Program-made: the position numbers and the translations under genes
In this document: positions 25,004-34,728 of the stretch, piece by piece
Numbering within the stretch: position 1 is the stretch's first letter
How the letters are laid out: the number at the start of each line of letters is the position of its first letter
The notes under the pieces: generated by a model
The model's database searches: none
Seen by the model: only the letters and a program-made list of their open reading frames with translations
Told to the model about the DNA's origin: nothing
Source of the DNA: Paenibacillus_AA sp045062745
Lineage (GTDB): Bacteria > Bacillota > Bacilli > Paenibacillales > NBRC-103111
DNA: 64,000 nucleotides
Assembly: GCF_045062745.1 (NCBI RefSeq)
Contig: NZ_JBJGED010000024.1
Coordinates: 1-64,000 of the forward strand
Direction of reading: 5' to 3'

Positions 25004-26212
25004 TTACATAGATACGGCCCGGATCAGCTGTGGAGCTATATCGTAAAGCGGAAGCTCGAGCATGGCGCCGCCAAGCTCCGACGCGGCTCTAGGCATTCCG
25101 TGTACTACACACGTCTCGCCGGATTCGGCGATCGTCATCGCCGCGCCCGCCTGTCGCAGCCGGAGCATGCCCTGCGCGCCGTCGCTGCCCATGCCGGTCA
25201 GCAGCACGACGTGGCGCTTCAGCTCCTGCAGCGGGACGATCGTCTCGAACAGCGTATCCACGCACGGGCGGTGGCCGCCTCGCGGCTCTTCCTGGCTAAG
25301 CTTGACCCGATACCCGCCGGTCTCGCTTCGCTCTACGCCCATATGCCAACCGCCGGGGGCGATATAGGCGGTCCCGTTCTCCAGCGCCATGCCGTGCGCC
25401 GCTTCCACGACGCGAATGTGCGAGTTCGCATCCAGCCGCTGTGCAAGCGAACGGGTGAAGTTGGGCGGCATGTGCTGTACGATGACGATCGCCGCCGGGA
25501 ACTGCTCGGGCAAGGGCGTCAGCACTTGGTACAGGGCCCTGGGGCCCCCGGTGGACGTCCCGATAGCTACGAGCTGCTCCACGCGGGTCGGCGATTTGGG
25601 TCGGCTCTCCGGCAGCTTCGGGGGCCCCGTCAAGCTCGCCGAATCGGGCTTCGGAGCCGGTTCCGGGAAGTCTGGAATCGCCGGCTTCTTCGGTCGTTCG
25701 AGCGGCGGTGACGGTTGAATCGGCTTGAGCTCGGGACCCGGTGTCAATGGCGGTTTTGGCCGCGTAACTCCCCTTATCTTGCCAAGCTGAACAGGAGGGA
25801 CGCGGGACGTAGCGGCGACCAACAGCTTCTCCATCAGCATCTCCTGCACCTTGAACAAGTCCAAGGAGATCGAGCCGGACGGCTTGCGCACGAAGTCGAT
25901 CGCGCCCAGCTCGAGGGCGGCGATCGTTTCCTTCGCGCCTTCTTCGGTCAAGCTGCTGAGCATGATGACCGGGGTCGGCGATTCCTCCATAATGATCTTC
26001 AGCGCCTCGAGCCCGTTCATCTCCGGCATCTCAATGTCGAGCGTGATCACATCCGGCGCGTGCTGCTTCGTCTTCGCGACCGCTTCTCGGCCGTTTCTCG
26101 CCGTATCGATCACTTGGAATCGGTCGTCCTCGCCGATCATATCGGAGATGATTTTGCGCATGAACACCGAATCGTCCACGACCAGAACGTTGTACTTGGC
26201 CAACCGGCTCAC
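25004..26212 (-). CDS. cheB: Chemotaxis protein-glutamate methylesterase CheB
   Basis: Removes methyl groups from receptors. 402 residues. The receiver domain (1–125) has phospho-Asp59 in DVITLDIEMPEMNG and Lys110. The methylesterase domain (about 212–400) has the triad Ser220 (GTSTGGP), His247 (VQHMPP) and Asp344 (GMGSDGAQG). The linker (about 148–210) is unusually long and very Pro-rich. No cheR is encoded in this window. It follows flhG in the standard order. Confidence 0.98.
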   Translation of the reverse strand: MSRLAKYNVLVVDDSVFMRKIISDMIGEDDRFQVIDTARNGREAVAKTKQHAPDVITLDIEMPEMNGLEALKIIMEESPTPVIMLSSLTEEGAKETIAALELGAIDFVRKPSGSISLDLFKVQEMLMEKLLVAATSRVPPVQLGKIRGVTRPKPPLTPGPELKPIQPSPPLERPKKPAIPDFPEPAPKPDSASLTGPPKLPESRPKSPTRVEQLVAIGTSTGGPRALYQVLTPLPEQFPAAIVIVQHMPPNFTRSLAQRLDANSHIRVVEAAHGMALENGTAYIAPGGWHMGVERSETGGYRVKLSQEEPRGGHRPCVDTLFETIVPLQELKRHVVLLTGMGSDGAQGMLRLRQAGAAMTIAESGETCVVHGMPRAASELGGAMLELPLYDIAPQLIRAVSM

Positions 26213-26248
26213 CCTTTCCTTGCTGTCGTATCCGCTCTGATCCAGGGA

Positions 26249-27124
26249 TTATTTCAAGAGCTTCATCATTTTGCTTAAAAACCCTTTGACGCCCGCCGCG
26301 CCCGGCGATGGCTCCGGCGTCGTCTCGCCCGCAAGAAACCGCTCCACGAGATGGTGAATGCTGCGGCTCGCACTGCTGTTCGGGTAGGCGATCGTGAACG
26401 GCACTTGCCGCTTGACCGCCTTCGAGACGGAGCTGTCGTCTTCCACGAAGCCCAAGGTCGGGATGTCCAGGTTCAGGAATTTGTGGGCGACCATGCTGAT
26501 CTTGTCGGCGGTGATCTTCCCCTCCCGCGCCTCGGTGACCCGATTTACGACCAGCTTGAATTTCACGTCGAGCCCCATCGAATGCACCATTTTAATAATG
26601 GCGTACGCATCCGTGATCGAGGTCGGCTCAGGCGTCGTAACCACGATCGTCTCATTCGCGGATACGATGAACTTCAGCGTCTCCTTGGACAATCCGGCGC
26701 CGGTGTCGAAGATGATGTAGTCGACATACCCGTTCAACTGGTTCACCTGATCGGCGAAGTAATCGACCTCTTCCTCCGACAAGCGAATCAAGTCGTTGAA
26801 CCCGGAACCGCCGGCGATAAACTCCAGGTCGTTGTACCCTTTGTGAATGATCTCCCAGATCGTCTTCTCGCGCTTCAGCAAATGGTAGAGGCTGTACTTC
26901 GACGAGACGCCCATCAGCACATCGATATTGGCGAGTCCGATGTCCGCGTCGAAAACAAGCACCTTGTACCCCTGCGCTTGCAGCGTCAGCGCGAAATTCA
27001 ATGTAAAATTCGACTTGCCTACGCCCCCCTTGCCGCTCGTGACGGTAATGATCCGGGTATTGGACGTACGGCTCTCCTGCTGATGGGCGATTAAATTTCG
27101 CAAGCTCTGGGCTTGATCATTCAT
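26249..27124 (-). CDS. flhG: Flagellum number regulator FlhG (MinD/ParA family ATPase)
   Basis: Controls flagellar number and position with FlhF. 291 residues. The N-terminus MNDQAQSLR carries the DQAxxLR motif known to stimulate FlhF GTPase activity. The deviant Walker A GKGGVGKS is at residues 31–38, and DADIGLANIDVLMG and FDTGAGLSKETL follow. A C-terminal amphipathic segment (FLSKMMKLLK) probably binds membrane. The ATG overlaps the flhF stop by four bases. Confidence 0.97.
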   Translation of the reverse strand: MNDQAQSLRNLIAHQQESRTSNTRIITVTSGKGGVGKSNFTLNFALTLQAQGYKVLVFDADIGLANIDVLMGVSSKYSLYHLLKREKTIWEIIHKGYNDLEFIAGGSGFNDLIRLSEEEVDYFADQVNQLNGYVDYIIFDTGAGLSKETLKFIVSANETIVVTTPEPTSITDAYAIIKMVHSMGLDVKFKLVVNRVTEAREGKITADKISMVAHKFLNLDIPTLGFVEDDSSVSKAVKRQVPFTIAYPNSSASRSIHHLVERFLAGETTPEPSPGAAGVKGFLSKMMKLLK

Positions 27125-28536
27125 GGGCTCGCTTCCTCCAAGATGCGATTAATCAACTGTTCTTCGTTCGCTTCCATAATATCGTCCGGCACATTCTGAC
27201 CGTTGGTGATATAGGACAGCTGTATCGGAAAATCGTACAGCAGGTTGAGTATGGACCCGTACGAACGCGTTTCGTCCATCTTGGTAAACAGCACTTTATC
27301 CAAACGGAATTTGGCAAAGTTGTCGGTGATCGCCTTCATGTCCTTGTACTTGGACGTCAGGCTCAAGACGAGGAACGTCTCGCTCTTGCCCCGCGCCTGC
27401 AGCAGCGAATTGAGCTCGGACACATACATCGGATTGCGGAAATTGCGGCCGGCCGTATCCATGAAAATCAATTCGCAGTCCTGCAGCTGCTGGAACGCCT
27501 TCACCAGCTCCTGCGGGGAGAACACGACCTCGAGCGGCACGTTCAGAATCGTCGCATAAGTCTTGAGCTGCTCGACGGCGGCGATCCGGTATGTATCGGA
27601 CGTAATGAAGCCAACCTTACGGTTGTACTTCAACACCTGCTCCGCCGCCAGCTTGGCGATCGTCGTCGTCTTCCCGACCCCGGTCGGCCCGACGAAATGC
27701 GCGATGCGCGTGTCCGGGGCGATCGCCTTCGGGGCGGAGGCCGTCAGCAGATCCTTCAGCTGCGCGCGCACCGTCTCCTCGGCATATACATCGGTACCCG
27801 GCGACTCAGGTGCCGTGAACTGCTCCGCCGCCAGTCGCAGGATACGATCGACGAGATCCTCCTCGATCTCCTGATCGAGCAGTCGCGTGCGGAATCGGCC
27901 GATCGCCTCGGGGTAGCGCGGCTCGTCGCCGATCTTGCCCGACAGCCGCGCCATCATTTCTTTCATCTGTTTGATCTCTTCGAGCAGCTGATCTTCCTTC
28001 GGCCTGGCCCGGGTCGAGCCGACTCCCGACAGTCCGGCCGCTTGCGAGGACGGCTGCGGCTGGGCCGGGGCCTGCTCCGGCCGATGGACCGCAGGCAGCT
28101 GAACGGCCACCGGCGGAGCCGCGTTCACGACCGGAATCGGCGGCAGCGCCTCCTCCTCCGCCACGGCAAGCGCCGCGGCGACCGGAGCGCTGCCGCCGAC
28201 GAACACCGGATGCGTGTCGGAGCGGCCATACGCATTCGCGGCGGTCGAGAGCGGCACGCCTACTGGCGCCGGCGCGGGTGCCGGTGCGGCTGCGCCGCCG
28301 AACGCCGCGGCCATGACCGAGGCCGCGCTCGGCTTGGCCGGAGCCCCGGGCGCGACGGCCGGGGCGTTCGAATCGGTGGCGGCGATCACTTCGATCTTCT
28401 TCTTGCCGAACAGCCCGAGGAACCCGCCGGAGCGGATCTCCTTCGTATTCAGAATAACGGCGTCCTTCCCCAAGTCCGTTCGAATGCGCCCAAGCGCCTC
28501 AGGCATCGAGTCCACCACGTAGCGTTTCACTCTCAT
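27121..28536 (-). CDS. flhF: Signal-recognition-type GTPase FlhF
   Basis: SRP-like GTPase that sets flagellar placement. 471 residues. The N-terminal basic domain (1–55, MRVKRYVVDSMPEALGRIR) is followed by an Ala/Pro-rich, probably disordered segment (about 55–180), an N domain, and a G domain with P-loop GPTGVGKT at 283–290, DTYRIAAVEQLKTYA, DTAGR and TKMDET. The start overlaps the flhA stop by four bases. The low-complexity segment is longer than in B. subtilis FlhF (366 residues). Confidence 0.97.
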   Translation of the reverse strand: MRVKRYVVDSMPEALGRIRTDLGKDAVILNTKEIRSGGFLGLFGKKKIEVIAATDSNAPAVAPGAPAKPSAASVMAAAFGGAAAPAPAPAPVGVPLSTAANAYGRSDTHPVFVGGSAPVAAALAVAEEEALPPIPVVNAAPPVAVQLPAVHRPEQAPAQPQPSSQAAGLSGVGSTRARPKEDQLLEEIKQMKEMMARLSGKIGDEPRYPEAIGRFRTRLLDQEIEEDLVDRILRLAAEQFTAPESPGTDVYAEETVRAQLKDLLTASAPKAIAPDTRIAHFVGPTGVGKTTTIAKLAAEQVLKYNRKVGFITSDTYRIAAVEQLKTYATILNVPLEVVFSPQELVKAFQQLQDCELIFMDTAGRNFRNPMYVSELNSLLQARGKSETFLVLSLTSKYKDMKAITDNFAKFRLDKVLFTKMDETRSYGSILNLLYDFPIQLSYITNGQNVPDDIMEANEEQLINRILEEASP

Positions 28537-30566
28537 AAATTAACCACCCCTACGCTTTGAATTTCGGCACTCGGTTCCAGCTCGCTATAGGACAGTACCG
28601 TGATGTCCTGCATCGTGCGTTCCAGCAGCTGCCGCAAATACATGCGGATCGTCGGCGAAGCCAGAATGATCGGCTGCTGGCCGTGCTGGATCATCCGGGT
28701 CACTTGCTCCGACACTTTCTGGTAGATCGACTGGGAGGCGTTGGGATCGAGCGCCAAGTAGGAGCCGTGCTCCGTCTGCTGCACGCTTTCGGCGATTTTT
28801 TTCTCAAGCGACGGACCGATCGTGATCACTTTCAAGGAATCGGCGTTCGACGCATACTGCAAGGTAATTTGACGCGAGAGCGCCTGGCGCACGTATTCGG
28901 TCAGAATGTCCGGGTCCTTCGTGTACGTGCCGTAGTCGGCCATGGCTTCGAAGATCGTAACCAGATCGCGGATCGAGATTTTTTCCTTCAATAGTTTCGA
29001 GAGCACCTTCTGGACGTCGCCGATGGACAAGACGCTCGGGATGAGCTCCTCGACCAGCGCCGGGTACGTTTCCTTTACGTTGTCGACCAGCTGTTTCGTC
29101 TCTTGGCGGCCGATCAGTTCGTGCGCATGCCGCTTGATGATCTCCGTCAGATGTGTGGCTACGACGGACGGCGGATCCACGACGGTGTAGCCGGACAGCT
29201 CGGCCCGCTCCTTGGTCGCTTCGTCGATCCAAAGCGCCGGCAGGCCGAAAGCCGGCTCCAGCGTCTCGATGCCGACGACGCTATCGTCATCGTACCCAGG
29301 ACTCATAGCCAAATAATGGTTAAGTAGTAATTCACCGCGCGCGACTGTATTTCCTTTAATTTTGATGACATATTCGTTCGGTTTTAGTTGAATATTGTCG
29401 CGAATTCGGATCACCGGGACCACAAGACCTAGTTCCAACGCAATTTGCCGTCGAATCATGATGACGCGGTCGAGCAGATCGCCACCCTGCTGGGTGTCCG
29501 CGAGCGGGATGAGCCCGTACCCGAACTCGAATTCGATCGGATCGATCTGCAGCAAGCTGATGACGCTCTCCGGGCTGCGCACTTCCTCGATTTGCTGCTC
29601 TTCGACGAGCTGTTCGGTCTCGGCCTGCTTTTGGTTCAAGTTCCGCTGCATTCTCAGGGCGGCCAGAATGAGCACGCCCGCGATCGGGAACGTCGTGATG
29701 ACATGGATGGGCGTGAAGATGCCGAGGAACAACACCGTTCCGGCGACGACATAGAGCAGCTTCGGGTAGCTGAACAGCTGTGCCGTCAAGTCGCTTGCCA
29801 GGTTGCCGTCGGAGGCGGCGCGCGTGACGACGATACCGGCGGCGGTCGAGATGAGCAGCGCCGGAATTTGGCTCACGAGCCCGTCGCCGATTGTCAGAAC
29901 CGAGAACGTCGTAAGCGACTCCGTGAGCGACATTCCGTGGAAGGTGGCGCCGATGATCAGACCGCCGAGTAGGTTGATGACGAGGATGACGATGCCTGCG
30001 ATCGCGTCCCCCTTCACGAACTTGCTCGCGCCGTCCATCGCTCCGTAGAAGTCCGCTTCCCGCTCGATCTTGCGGCGGCGTTCCTTCGCCTGCTGCTCGT
30101 TGATCAGGCCGGAGTTCAAGTCGGCGTCGATGCTCATCTGCTTGCCGGGCATCGCGTCGAGGGTGAACCGCGCTCCTACTTCCGCTACCCGCTCCGAGCC
30201 TTTCGTAATGACGATGAACTGCACGATGACGAGGATGAGGAACACGACGAAGCCGACGACGAGATTGTCCCCGGCGACGAATGAGCCGAACGTCTCCACG
30301 ACGTTGCCCGCTTCCGCATCCCGCAAAATGTTCCGCGTCGTCGACACGTTGAGCGCCAGCCGGAACAGCGTCGTGATCAAGAGCAGCGTCGGGAAAATCG
30401 AGAAATCGAGCGCGTCTTGCGTATTCATCGCGATCAGGATGATCACCAGGGCGACCGAAATATTAATGATAAGTAGGAAGTCAAGCAAAAGCAGAGGGAT
30501 CGGGATCACCATCATCATGATAATGCCGATAATGCCGGTTAGAATAATCAAGTCTCTCGTTTTCAT
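28533..30566 (-). CDS. flhA: Flagellar type III export protein FlhA
   Basis: Core membrane component of the flagellar export gate; its cytoplasmic ring receives chaperone-substrate complexes. 677 residues with eight membrane segments in the first 310 or so and the FHIPEP signature region (NVSTTRNILRDAEAGNVVE; RFTLDAMPGKQMSIDADLN). The C-terminal domain runs to residue 677. It lies between flhB and flhF. Confidence 0.98.
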   Translation of the reverse strand: MKTRDLIILTGIIGIIMMMVIPIPLLLLDFLLIINISVALVIILIAMNTQDALDFSIFPTLLLITTLFRLALNVSTTRNILRDAEAGNVVETFGSFVAGDNLVVGFVVFLILVIVQFIVITKGSERVAEVGARFTLDAMPGKQMSIDADLNSGLINEQQAKERRRKIEREADFYGAMDGASKFVKGDAIAGIVILVINLLGGLIIGATFHGMSLTESLTTFSVLTIGDGLVSQIPALLISTAAGIVVTRAASDGNLASDLTAQLFSYPKLLYVVAGTVLFLGIFTPIHVITTFPIAGVLILAALRMQRNLNQKQAETEQLVEEQQIEEVRSPESVISLLQIDPIEFEFGYGLIPLADTQQGGDLLDRVIMIRRQIALELGLVVPVIRIRDNIQLKPNEYVIKIKGNTVARGELLLNHYLAMSPGYDDDSVVGIETLEPAFGLPALWIDEATKERAELSGYTVVDPPSVVATHLTEIIKRHAHELIGRQETKQLVDNVKETYPALVEELIPSVLSIGDVQKVLSKLLKEKISIRDLVTIFEAMADYGTYTKDPDILTEYVRQALSRQITLQYASNADSLKVITIGPSLEKKIAESVQQTEHGSYLALDPNASQSIYQKVSEQVTRMIQHGQQPIILASPTIRMYLRQLLERTMQDITVLSYSELEPSAEIQSVGVVNL

Positions 30567-30619
30567 GGACGGCCTCCCTTCTGCGTATGTGATGCGATTG
30601 CGCTGCGGTCAGACTGCAT

Positions 30620-31711
30620 TTATTTCACTTTGCCCTTCAGCTTGTATACATAGGCCAGCACTTCGGCGACGGCTTGGAACAGGTCGGCGGGAATCGTTTG
30701 CCCGATCTCCACCTGCTCGTACAGCGCCCGGGCCAGCGGCTTGTTTTCCATCGTAACGACGCCGTTCTCCTTGGCTACTTGGCGAATGCGCAGGGCGATG
30801 TAATCCATCCCCTTCGCCAGTACGACCGGTGCATCCGACTTCTGCGGATCGTACTTCATCGCGACTGCGAAGTGCGTCGGGTTCGTGATGACGACGTCGG
30901 CCTTCGGCACGTCCTGCATCATGCGCATCATCGCCATCCGCTTTTGCTTCTCGCGAATTTTGCCTTTGATCAGAGGATCGCCTTCGGTATTTTTGTATTC
31001 CTGACGAATATCGTCTTTCGACATGCGCAAGCTTTTTTCGAATTCGTACTTTTGATAAAAATAATCGAACAATGCCAGGATGAGCAGGATGACGGCGATT
31101 TGCAGCCCCAAAATCAGAATCAGGTGTCCCGTAAAGGCGAACGTCTGACCGAGCGGCCACTCCGCCATTTGAATCAAGTTTTGCTTCTCTTTCCAAATCG
31201 TGTAAAAAACGACACCGCCGATGATCGACATTTTCAGAATCGATTTGATCAGCTCGATCACCGACCGCAGCTTGAACAAATTCGCCACGCCCTTGAGCGG
31301 ATCCAGCTTGTCGAACTTTGGTATTAGCGGATCCCCCGTAACCATAAGGCCGACCTGAAAGTACAGCGCCAAAAAGGCGACGACAACGACGATCAAAAAC
31401 AAAGGAGCGAGCAGGATCAGCCCTTCCGACATCAGCTGCGCGAAGATGAGGGTGATGTTGCTGAATGTGAGCTCCATGTGCATATAGTCGGTAAACGTCA
31501 CGGTGAACAGCTTCTCGATGCGCTCGCGCATGACCGACCCGTAGAGAAACAGGATGAGCAGCACCGACAGCAGCACGAGCGACGCCGGTACCTCCATGCT
31601 TTTCGCGACCTGCCCCTTTTTGCGGGCGTCCTGCCGTTTGCGGGGGGTGGCTTGCTCGGTTTTCTCCCCGGCGAACAGCTGCAGCTCCATGCGCAACCGG
31701 TATGGCCGCAT
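30620..31711 (-). CDS. flhB: Flagellar export-gate/substrate-switch protein FlhB
   Basis: Controls the change from rod/hook to filament export. About 363 residues, four membrane segments (about 40–60, 90–115, 150–175, 193–215) and a cytoplasmic domain with the autocleavage motif NPTH at 277–280, followed by FAVAMKYDP. ATG at 31711 is chosen because GGGAGGG lies nine bases upstream and the family N-terminus (GEKTEQATPRKRQDARKKGQ) follows. The frame is open further upstream within fliR but without family similarity. Confidence 0.97.
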   Translation of the reverse strand: MRPYRLRMELQLFAGEKTEQATPRKRQDARKKGQVAKSMEVPASLVLLSVLLILFLYGSVMRERIEKLFTVTFTDYMHMELTFSNITLIFAQLMSEGLILLAPLFLIVVVVAFLALYFQVGLMVTGDPLIPKFDKLDPLKGVANLFKLRSVIELIKSILKMSIIGGVVFYTIWKEKQNLIQMAEWPLGQTFAFTGHLILILGLQIAVILLILALFDYFYQKYEFEKSLRMSKDDIRQEYKNTEGDPLIKGKIREKQKRMAMMRMMQDVPKADVVITNPTHFAVAMKYDPQKSDAPVVLAKGMDYIALRIRQVAKENGVVTMENKPLARALYEQVEIGQTIPADLFQAVAEVLAYVYKLKGKVK

Positions 31712-31736
31712 TCGTAATTTCCCTCCCGTCCGTTTG

Positions 31737-32537
31737 TTAGGATGACTTCGGCACCGTCCCGAGCAGCTTCGACATTTGCTCCATCGATTCGAACATGGAC
31801 CGGAATAAATCCTGGAACAAATACAGCATCCCGGGGATGACGACGATGAGGAGCAGGAAGCCAACGATAATCTTGATCGGCACACCGACGACGAAGATGT
31901 TGAACTGGGGGGCCGTCTTGGACAAAATGCCGAGCCCGACGTCGGTCAGGAACAAGCTCACAACGAGCGGCGCCGCCATCTGCAAGGCGAGGCCGAACAT
32001 ACTGACGAACGCCTGGATCAGAAAATCGCTCGGTTCGCCGGTCGCGATACGAGTGAACACGTTGTTGTCCAGCGGAACCCATTCGTAGCTGCGCACGATG
32101 GCGTCGATCAAGAAGTGGTGGCCGTTCATAGCCAAAAACAGCAGCACCGCGATGAAAAATTTGAAGTTGCCCATTATCGGGCTCTGAATGCCGCTCATCG
32201 GATCGATAACGTTGGCGATACCGAGCCCCATCTGGATGTCGATAAACGAGCCGGCGATCTGGACCGCATTGAAAAAGATGTAAGCCATAAACCCTAGCAA
32301 GAGTCCTACCAGGATCTCTTTCAGGATCGCTATTATGAAAGCCGCGTCGATCACGACCGCTTGTTCTTTGACGCCTCCGGCGGCCATCAGAATCAGGAAC
32401 GTCAGAAACAAGGACAGGCCGATCTTGAACGTAGGCGGCACGCCTCGCGTAGAGAAGACGGGCGCAACTACGAAAAACGCGGTAATTCGACAAAAGATCA
32501 ACAGAAAATTAGGAAGATAAGGAATTAGCGTCTGCAT
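31737..32537 (-). CDS. fliR: Flagellar export protein FliR
   Basis: Export-gate membrane protein that assembles with FliP and FliQ in a helical complex. 266 residues with about six hydrophobic segments; family landmarks are FFVVAPVFSTRGVPPTFK, QIAGSFIDIQMGLGIANVIDP (given in part) and DVGLGILSKTAPQFNIF. It follows fliQ by 10 bases and precedes flhB by 25. Confidence 0.97.
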   Translation of the reverse strand: MQTLIPYLPNFLLIFCRITAFFVVAPVFSTRGVPPTFKIGLSLFLTFLILMAAGGVKEQAVVIDAAFIIAILKEILVGLLLGFMAYIFFNAVQIAGSFIDIQMGLGIANVIDPMSGIQSPIMGNFKFFIAVLLFLAMNGHHFLIDAIVRSYEWVPLDNNVFTRIATGEPSDFLIQAFVSMFGLALQMAAPLVVSLFLTDVGLGILSKTAPQFNIFVVGVPIKIIVGFLLLIVVIPGMLYLFQDLFRSMFESMEQMSKLLGTVPKSS

Positions 32538-32547
32538 CCGAATCCAC

Positions 32548-32817
32548 CTAACCGATATATTTGTCCAAATTGTTCAGCATGCCGTACGTGTAGTCGATCA
32601 GCGTCTGCAAGATCCACGGACCGAAGACGAGGATGGACAGCAGGACGATGACGATTTTGGGCACGAACGCCAGCGTCTGCTCCTGGATCTGTGTGGCGGC
32701 CTGGAACACGCTGATGATCAACCCCACGACAAGCGCCAGGACGAGCATAGGTGCGCTGGCCTTCAGGACGGTATAGACCGCTTCGCCGGCCAGCTGAATA
32801 ATAAACTCGGTACTCAT
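32548..32817 (-). CDS. fliQ: Flagellar export protein FliQ
   Basis: 89 residues with two hydrophobic helices (TVLKASAPMLVLALVVGLII and IVIVLLSILVFGPWIL). The pattern SVFQAATQIQEQTLAFVPK between them is diagnostic. It lies between fliP and fliR in the usual order. Confidence 0.97.
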   Translation of the reverse strand: MSTEFIIQLAGEAVYTVLKASAPMLVLALVVGLIISVFQAATQIQEQTLAFVPKIVIVLLSILVFGPWILQTLIDYTYGMLNNLDKYIG

Positions 32818-32866
32818 ATCCGCGCTTCCCTCCTTGCTCTACTTGCTCTAGGCGGTATGGATGGCG

Positions 32867-33640
32867 TCACGTTAAAGGAGCATGGAAGCTGATCAGCAGC
32901 GATTTCACAACGAGATACCACCCGTCTACCAAGACGAATAATAAAATCTTGAACGGCAGCGAAATCATAATCGGCGGCAGCATCATCATCCCCATGGACA
33001 TCAGCGTGCTCGCTACGATCATGTCGATGACCAGGAATGGGATGAAAATCATAAAGCCCATCTGAAACGCCGACTTCAGCTCGCTGATCGCAAATGCCGG
33101 GATGAGTGCCGTAAGCGGCGTATCCGTGACCGTCGCCGGTTTCTCGGCTTTGGCGTAGTTCATGAACAGCAGCAAGTCTTTCTCCCTCGTCTGAGCTAGC
33201 ATGAATTTCTTGAGCGGGACCGCCGCTTTCTGAAGCGCCTGCGTCTGCGTCAATTCGCCCTTCATGTACGGCTGCAGCGCGGTTTGATTAATCTCGCCGA
33301 TCGTCGGGGACATGATGAACAGCGTCAGGAACAAGGCAATGCCGATTAACACTTGGTTGGGCGGCATTTGCTGCGTGCCGAGCGCCGTTCGGACGAATCC
33401 GAGCACGATTACGATCCGGGTGAAGCTCGTCATCAAGATCAAGATGGATGGAGCGATGCTGAGAATCGTGATCAAGAGCACCAGCGAGATCGTACTGCTG
33501 GCCCCTTCCGCACCGTCTGAGTTGCCGATGTCCACCGAGATGCCGGGAATCGGGTCTGCGGCTAGAGCCGATGTCGGCGCTAGGACGCAGAACAGGACAA
33601 ACAGACCGCATAAAAGTAAAGACGATTTCTTTATGTTCAT
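32867..33640 (-). CDS. fliP: Flagellar export protein FliP
   Basis: About 257 residues. A cleavable signal peptide (MNIKKSSLLLCGLFVLFCVL…TSALA) precedes four membrane segments and the FliP signatures LLILMTSFTRIVIVLGFVRTA (in part), QMPPNQVLIGIALFLT and the C-terminal MGMMMLPP. ATG at 33640 overlaps the fliO stop by four bases. The open frame upstream is inside fliO and is not FliP-like. Confidence 0.97.
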   Translation of the reverse strand: MNIKKSSLLLCGLFVLFCVLAPTSALAADPIPGISVDIGNSDGAEGASSTISLVLLITILSIAPSILILMTSFTRIVIVLGFVRTALGTQQMPPNQVLIGIALFLTLFIMSPTIGEINQTALQPYMKGELTQTQALQKAAVPLKKFMLAQTREKDLLLFMNYAKAEKPATVTDTPLTALIPAFAISELKSAFQMGFMIFIPFLVIDMIVASTLMSMGMMMLPPIMISLPFKILLFVLVDGWYLVVKSLLISFHAPLT

Positions 33641-34341
33641 TCTTCCGACGACCGATCTGTTTTTTTGGATTCGTGGAGCAGTTGTTCTACCATTTGCCTG
33701 CGGCTCGCCATACTGCTCATCTTGCTGTGAAACACTTCCTGGAAGGACTGCGCGAGCTCCGTCTCGGCGGAGTAGGTCTCGACGGGACCTTCCGGCTGAC
33801 GACGGAACCGGGTGAGCCACGCGGACAATTGTTTCATGCCTGCCTGGGCTTCGGATTGGGCCGTGATCGTCGCGATCAAGTAGGCCGCTTCCTCCGGGTC
33901 GTCAATCTTATGTACCAGCTGTACGTTGTCTCCAACTCCCAGGATGTAAATCGAACGGCCGATCTCGACGATCTGCAGCGACTTGTTTTGTCCGAGCGGC
34001 ACGCCTCCGAGCGTATTGATTGCCCGGCCCGACATGCGTTTGCGATTTTTTTGGGCCAATATCTTCATTATGAAGAAGAAGAAACCGATAATAAGAATAA
34101 GGTAAAGTAGGACTTGCCCCATCATGCCGAGAAGGCTTGGAGGGTCGCTCTGCGTCAGTGCCGATGCAGGATCGACTCCAAGTTTATTCGGGTCCGGGCT
34201 TGCTCCCCCCTCCGCCAGACTGACCGCGCTCCCCGTAAGGAAGAGCAGCGCGCCGATGCATGCCGCGCCGAGCACTCGGCTCCCTCTCCGGATTCGACCA
34301 GCCTGTCCTACCGTTAAGACTCGGTTCGATGAATCTATCAT
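33637..34341 (-). CDS. fliO: Flagellar biosynthesis protein FliO (FliZ)
   Basis: Helps FliP assembly. About 234 residues from ATG 34341 (an in-frame upstream start at 34377 cannot be excluded). There is a signal-like hydrophobic N-terminus (VLGAACIGALLFLTGSAVSLA), a second membrane segment (VLLYLILIIGFFFFIMKIL) and the FliO core (GGVPLGQNKSLQIVEIGRSIYILGVGD, given in part). The C-terminal tail is charged. It lies between cheY and fliP; the ribosome site is weak, so coupling to cheY is likely. Confidence 0.9.
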   Translation of the reverse strand: MIDSSNRVLTVGQAGRIRRGSRVLGAACIGALLFLTGSAVSLAEGGASPDPNKLGVDPASALTQSDPPSLLGMMGQVLLYLILIIGFFFFIMKILAQKNRKRMSGRAINTLGGVPLGQNKSLQIVEIGRSIYILGVGDNVQLVHKIDDPEEAAYLIATITAQSEAQAGMKQLSAWLTRFRRQPEGPVETYSAETELAQSFQEVFHSKMSSMASRRQMVEQLLHESKKTDRSSEE

Positions 34342-34345
34342 CCTA

Positions 34346-34708
34346 TTAGCCCAATGTTTTCTTAATAGCTTCAACAACGCGATCGGCCTGGAACGGCTTT
34401 ACGATGAAATCTTTGGCTCCGGCTTGAATCGCATCGATGACCATCGCTTGCTGCCCCATTGCCGAACACATGATGACTTTCGCCGTACCGTCGGCTTTCT
34501 TGATCTCCTTCAGCGCGGCAATGCCGTCCATCTCAGGCATCGTGATGTCCATGGTGACTAAATCCGGCTTCAGCTCTTTGTATTTCTCGATGGCCTGCGC
34601 CCCGTCCGAAGCTTCCCCGACTACTTCATAACCGTTTTTGGACAGGATGTCTTTGATCATCATTCTCATAAAAGCTGCGTCGTCTACGATTAATATTCTG
34701 TTCGCCAT
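34346..34708 (-). CDS. cheY: Chemotaxis response regulator CheY
   Basis: Single-domain receiver that binds the motor switch when phosphorylated. 120 residues with acidic pair DD at 9–10, phospho-Asp54 in DLVTMDITMPEMDG and Lys104 in DFIVKPF. It lies between fliY and fliO as in B. subtilis, so the response regulator is made with its targets FliM and FliY. Confidence 0.98.
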   Translation of the reverse strand: MANRILIVDDAAFMRMMIKDILSKNGYEVVGEASDGAQAIEKYKELKPDLVTMDITMPEMDGIAALKEIKKADGTAKVIMCSAMGQQAMVIDAIQAGAKDFIVKPFQADRVVEAIKKTLG

Positions 34709-34728
34709 GGGCGTTCAGTCCCCCTCGG